A stretch of 64,000 nucleotides of DNA from Alphaproteobacteria bacterium (lineage in GTDB: Bacteria; Myxococcota_A; UBA796; GCA-2862545), in NCBI GenBank assembly GCA_020632925.1, contig JACKER010000019.1, forward strand, positions 1 through 64,000. The letters are read 5' to 3'. The position numbers and the translations under genes are program-made. Every line of letters begins with the position of its first letter. Positions within the stretch are counted from its first letter, which is position 1. The notes beneath the pieces are model-generated. The model searched no databases and had not been told where the DNA came from. It worked only from the letters and a program-made list of their open reading frames with translations. Shown here one piece after another: positions 63,807 through 64,000 of the stretch.

Positions 63807-64000
63807 CTACCGGTTGGGGAAGCTGCCCGCCGTCCTCGCGTCGACCACCTTCCGGCCGGTCGCGGACAACGTGCGGGCCGCCGCTGCGCTGCGAGCGCCG
63901 CTCCGGCAGTAGACGATGATGGTCTTGTCCGCGGGCAGCTCGCTCATCCGCGCGGCGATCTGGTCGACGGGGATGTTCAGCGCGCCGGCGACGTGCCCCG
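63807..64000 (-). CDS. Rhodanese-like domain, C-terminal part, cut by window edge
   Basis: The last 64 codons of a gene that continues beyond the window. The sequence GHVAGALNIPVDQIAAR is the typical entry to a rhodanese domain and IIVYCRSGARSAAAARTL contains the active-site Cys with the CRSGxRS loop, so it is a sulfurtransferase or sulfide-related enzyme. The reading ends in SFPNR then TAG at 63807-63809. The start cannot be judged. Confidence 0.85.
   Translation of the reverse strand, partial: GHVAGALNIPVDQIAARMSELPADKTIIVYCRSGARSAAAARTLSATGRKVVDARTAGSFPNR

Overview
The window is very GC-rich, gene-dense DNA with almost no non-coding space. It looks like a chromosomal segment of a predatory or social deltaproteobacterial-type organism, most likely Myxococcota. 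This is inferred from two giant Ser/Thr kinase-ATPase fusions plus a third kinase, PrkA, many secreted lipoproteins with low-complexity tails, MopE-type Asp-rich repeats, an M43 protease, beta-propellers and an arylsulfotransferase-like protein. No rRNA, tRNA, insertion sequence or phage module was recognised. Genes are often coupled by 4-base ATGA/GTGA overlaps.

Layout. 0-6 kb: a minus-strand operon of seven tightly packed or overlapping genes (GNAT-like acyltransferase, lipoprotein, phasin-like helical protein, membrane-anchored protein, two alpha/beta hydrolases, an MBL-fold protein without its metal ligands). A perfect CRP/FNR-type operator separates it from a divergent fatty-acid hydroxylase. 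6-15 kb: secreted proteins, a 1,095-residue kinase/ATPase and a JmjC-like dioxygenase apparently translated from CTG behind a small lipoprotein gene. 15-19.2 kb: an accessory island (SAF-domain lipoprotein, truncated methyltransferase, small overlapping genes, GNAT, ATP-grasp). It is bounded on the right by an intact gene and on the left by an internally deleted, same-orientation copy of that gene. 19.2-24 kb: a GntR-type regulator with a 15-bp palindrome, a VapBC-type pair flanked by a similar remnant of its neighbour, and a large unknown protein. 24-31 kb: lytic transglycosylase, a repeat-rich lipoprotein and a second kinase/ATPase/TPR protein. 31-44 kb: arylsulfotransferase-like protein, zinc protease, YigZ/IMPACT protein, outer-surface proteins, then PrkA followed by a DUF538 gene (a family known to me mainly from plants) carrying a frameshift. 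44-57.9 kb: RsmB-type methyltransferase, PLP enzyme, hydrolases, M43 protease, two tandem beta-propeller paralogues and a divergent DNA polymerase I homologue with altered catalytic motifs.

57.9-62.8 kb is an iron-type locus: a sigma70-like promoter overlapped downstream by a Fur box, an imelysin-like lipoprotein, one continuous 1,039-codon ORF joining an integral-membrane fatty-acid hydroxylase to a FecA-type TonB-dependent receptor through an internal signal-peptide-like segment, and a PepSY-like lipoprotein. 62.86-63.74 kb is non-coding: an array of 52-bp units with a conserved 33-bp core and a palindromic tail, followed by a GGGAGC microsatellite and the C-terminal end of a rhodanese gene cut by the window edge. 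The observations most worth following are the hydroxylase-receptor fusion, the 52-bp array, the recurrent ultrashort Trp-rich lipoprotein signals, the bacterial DUF538 gene next to prkA, the deleted-duplicate island borders and the divergent polymerase.
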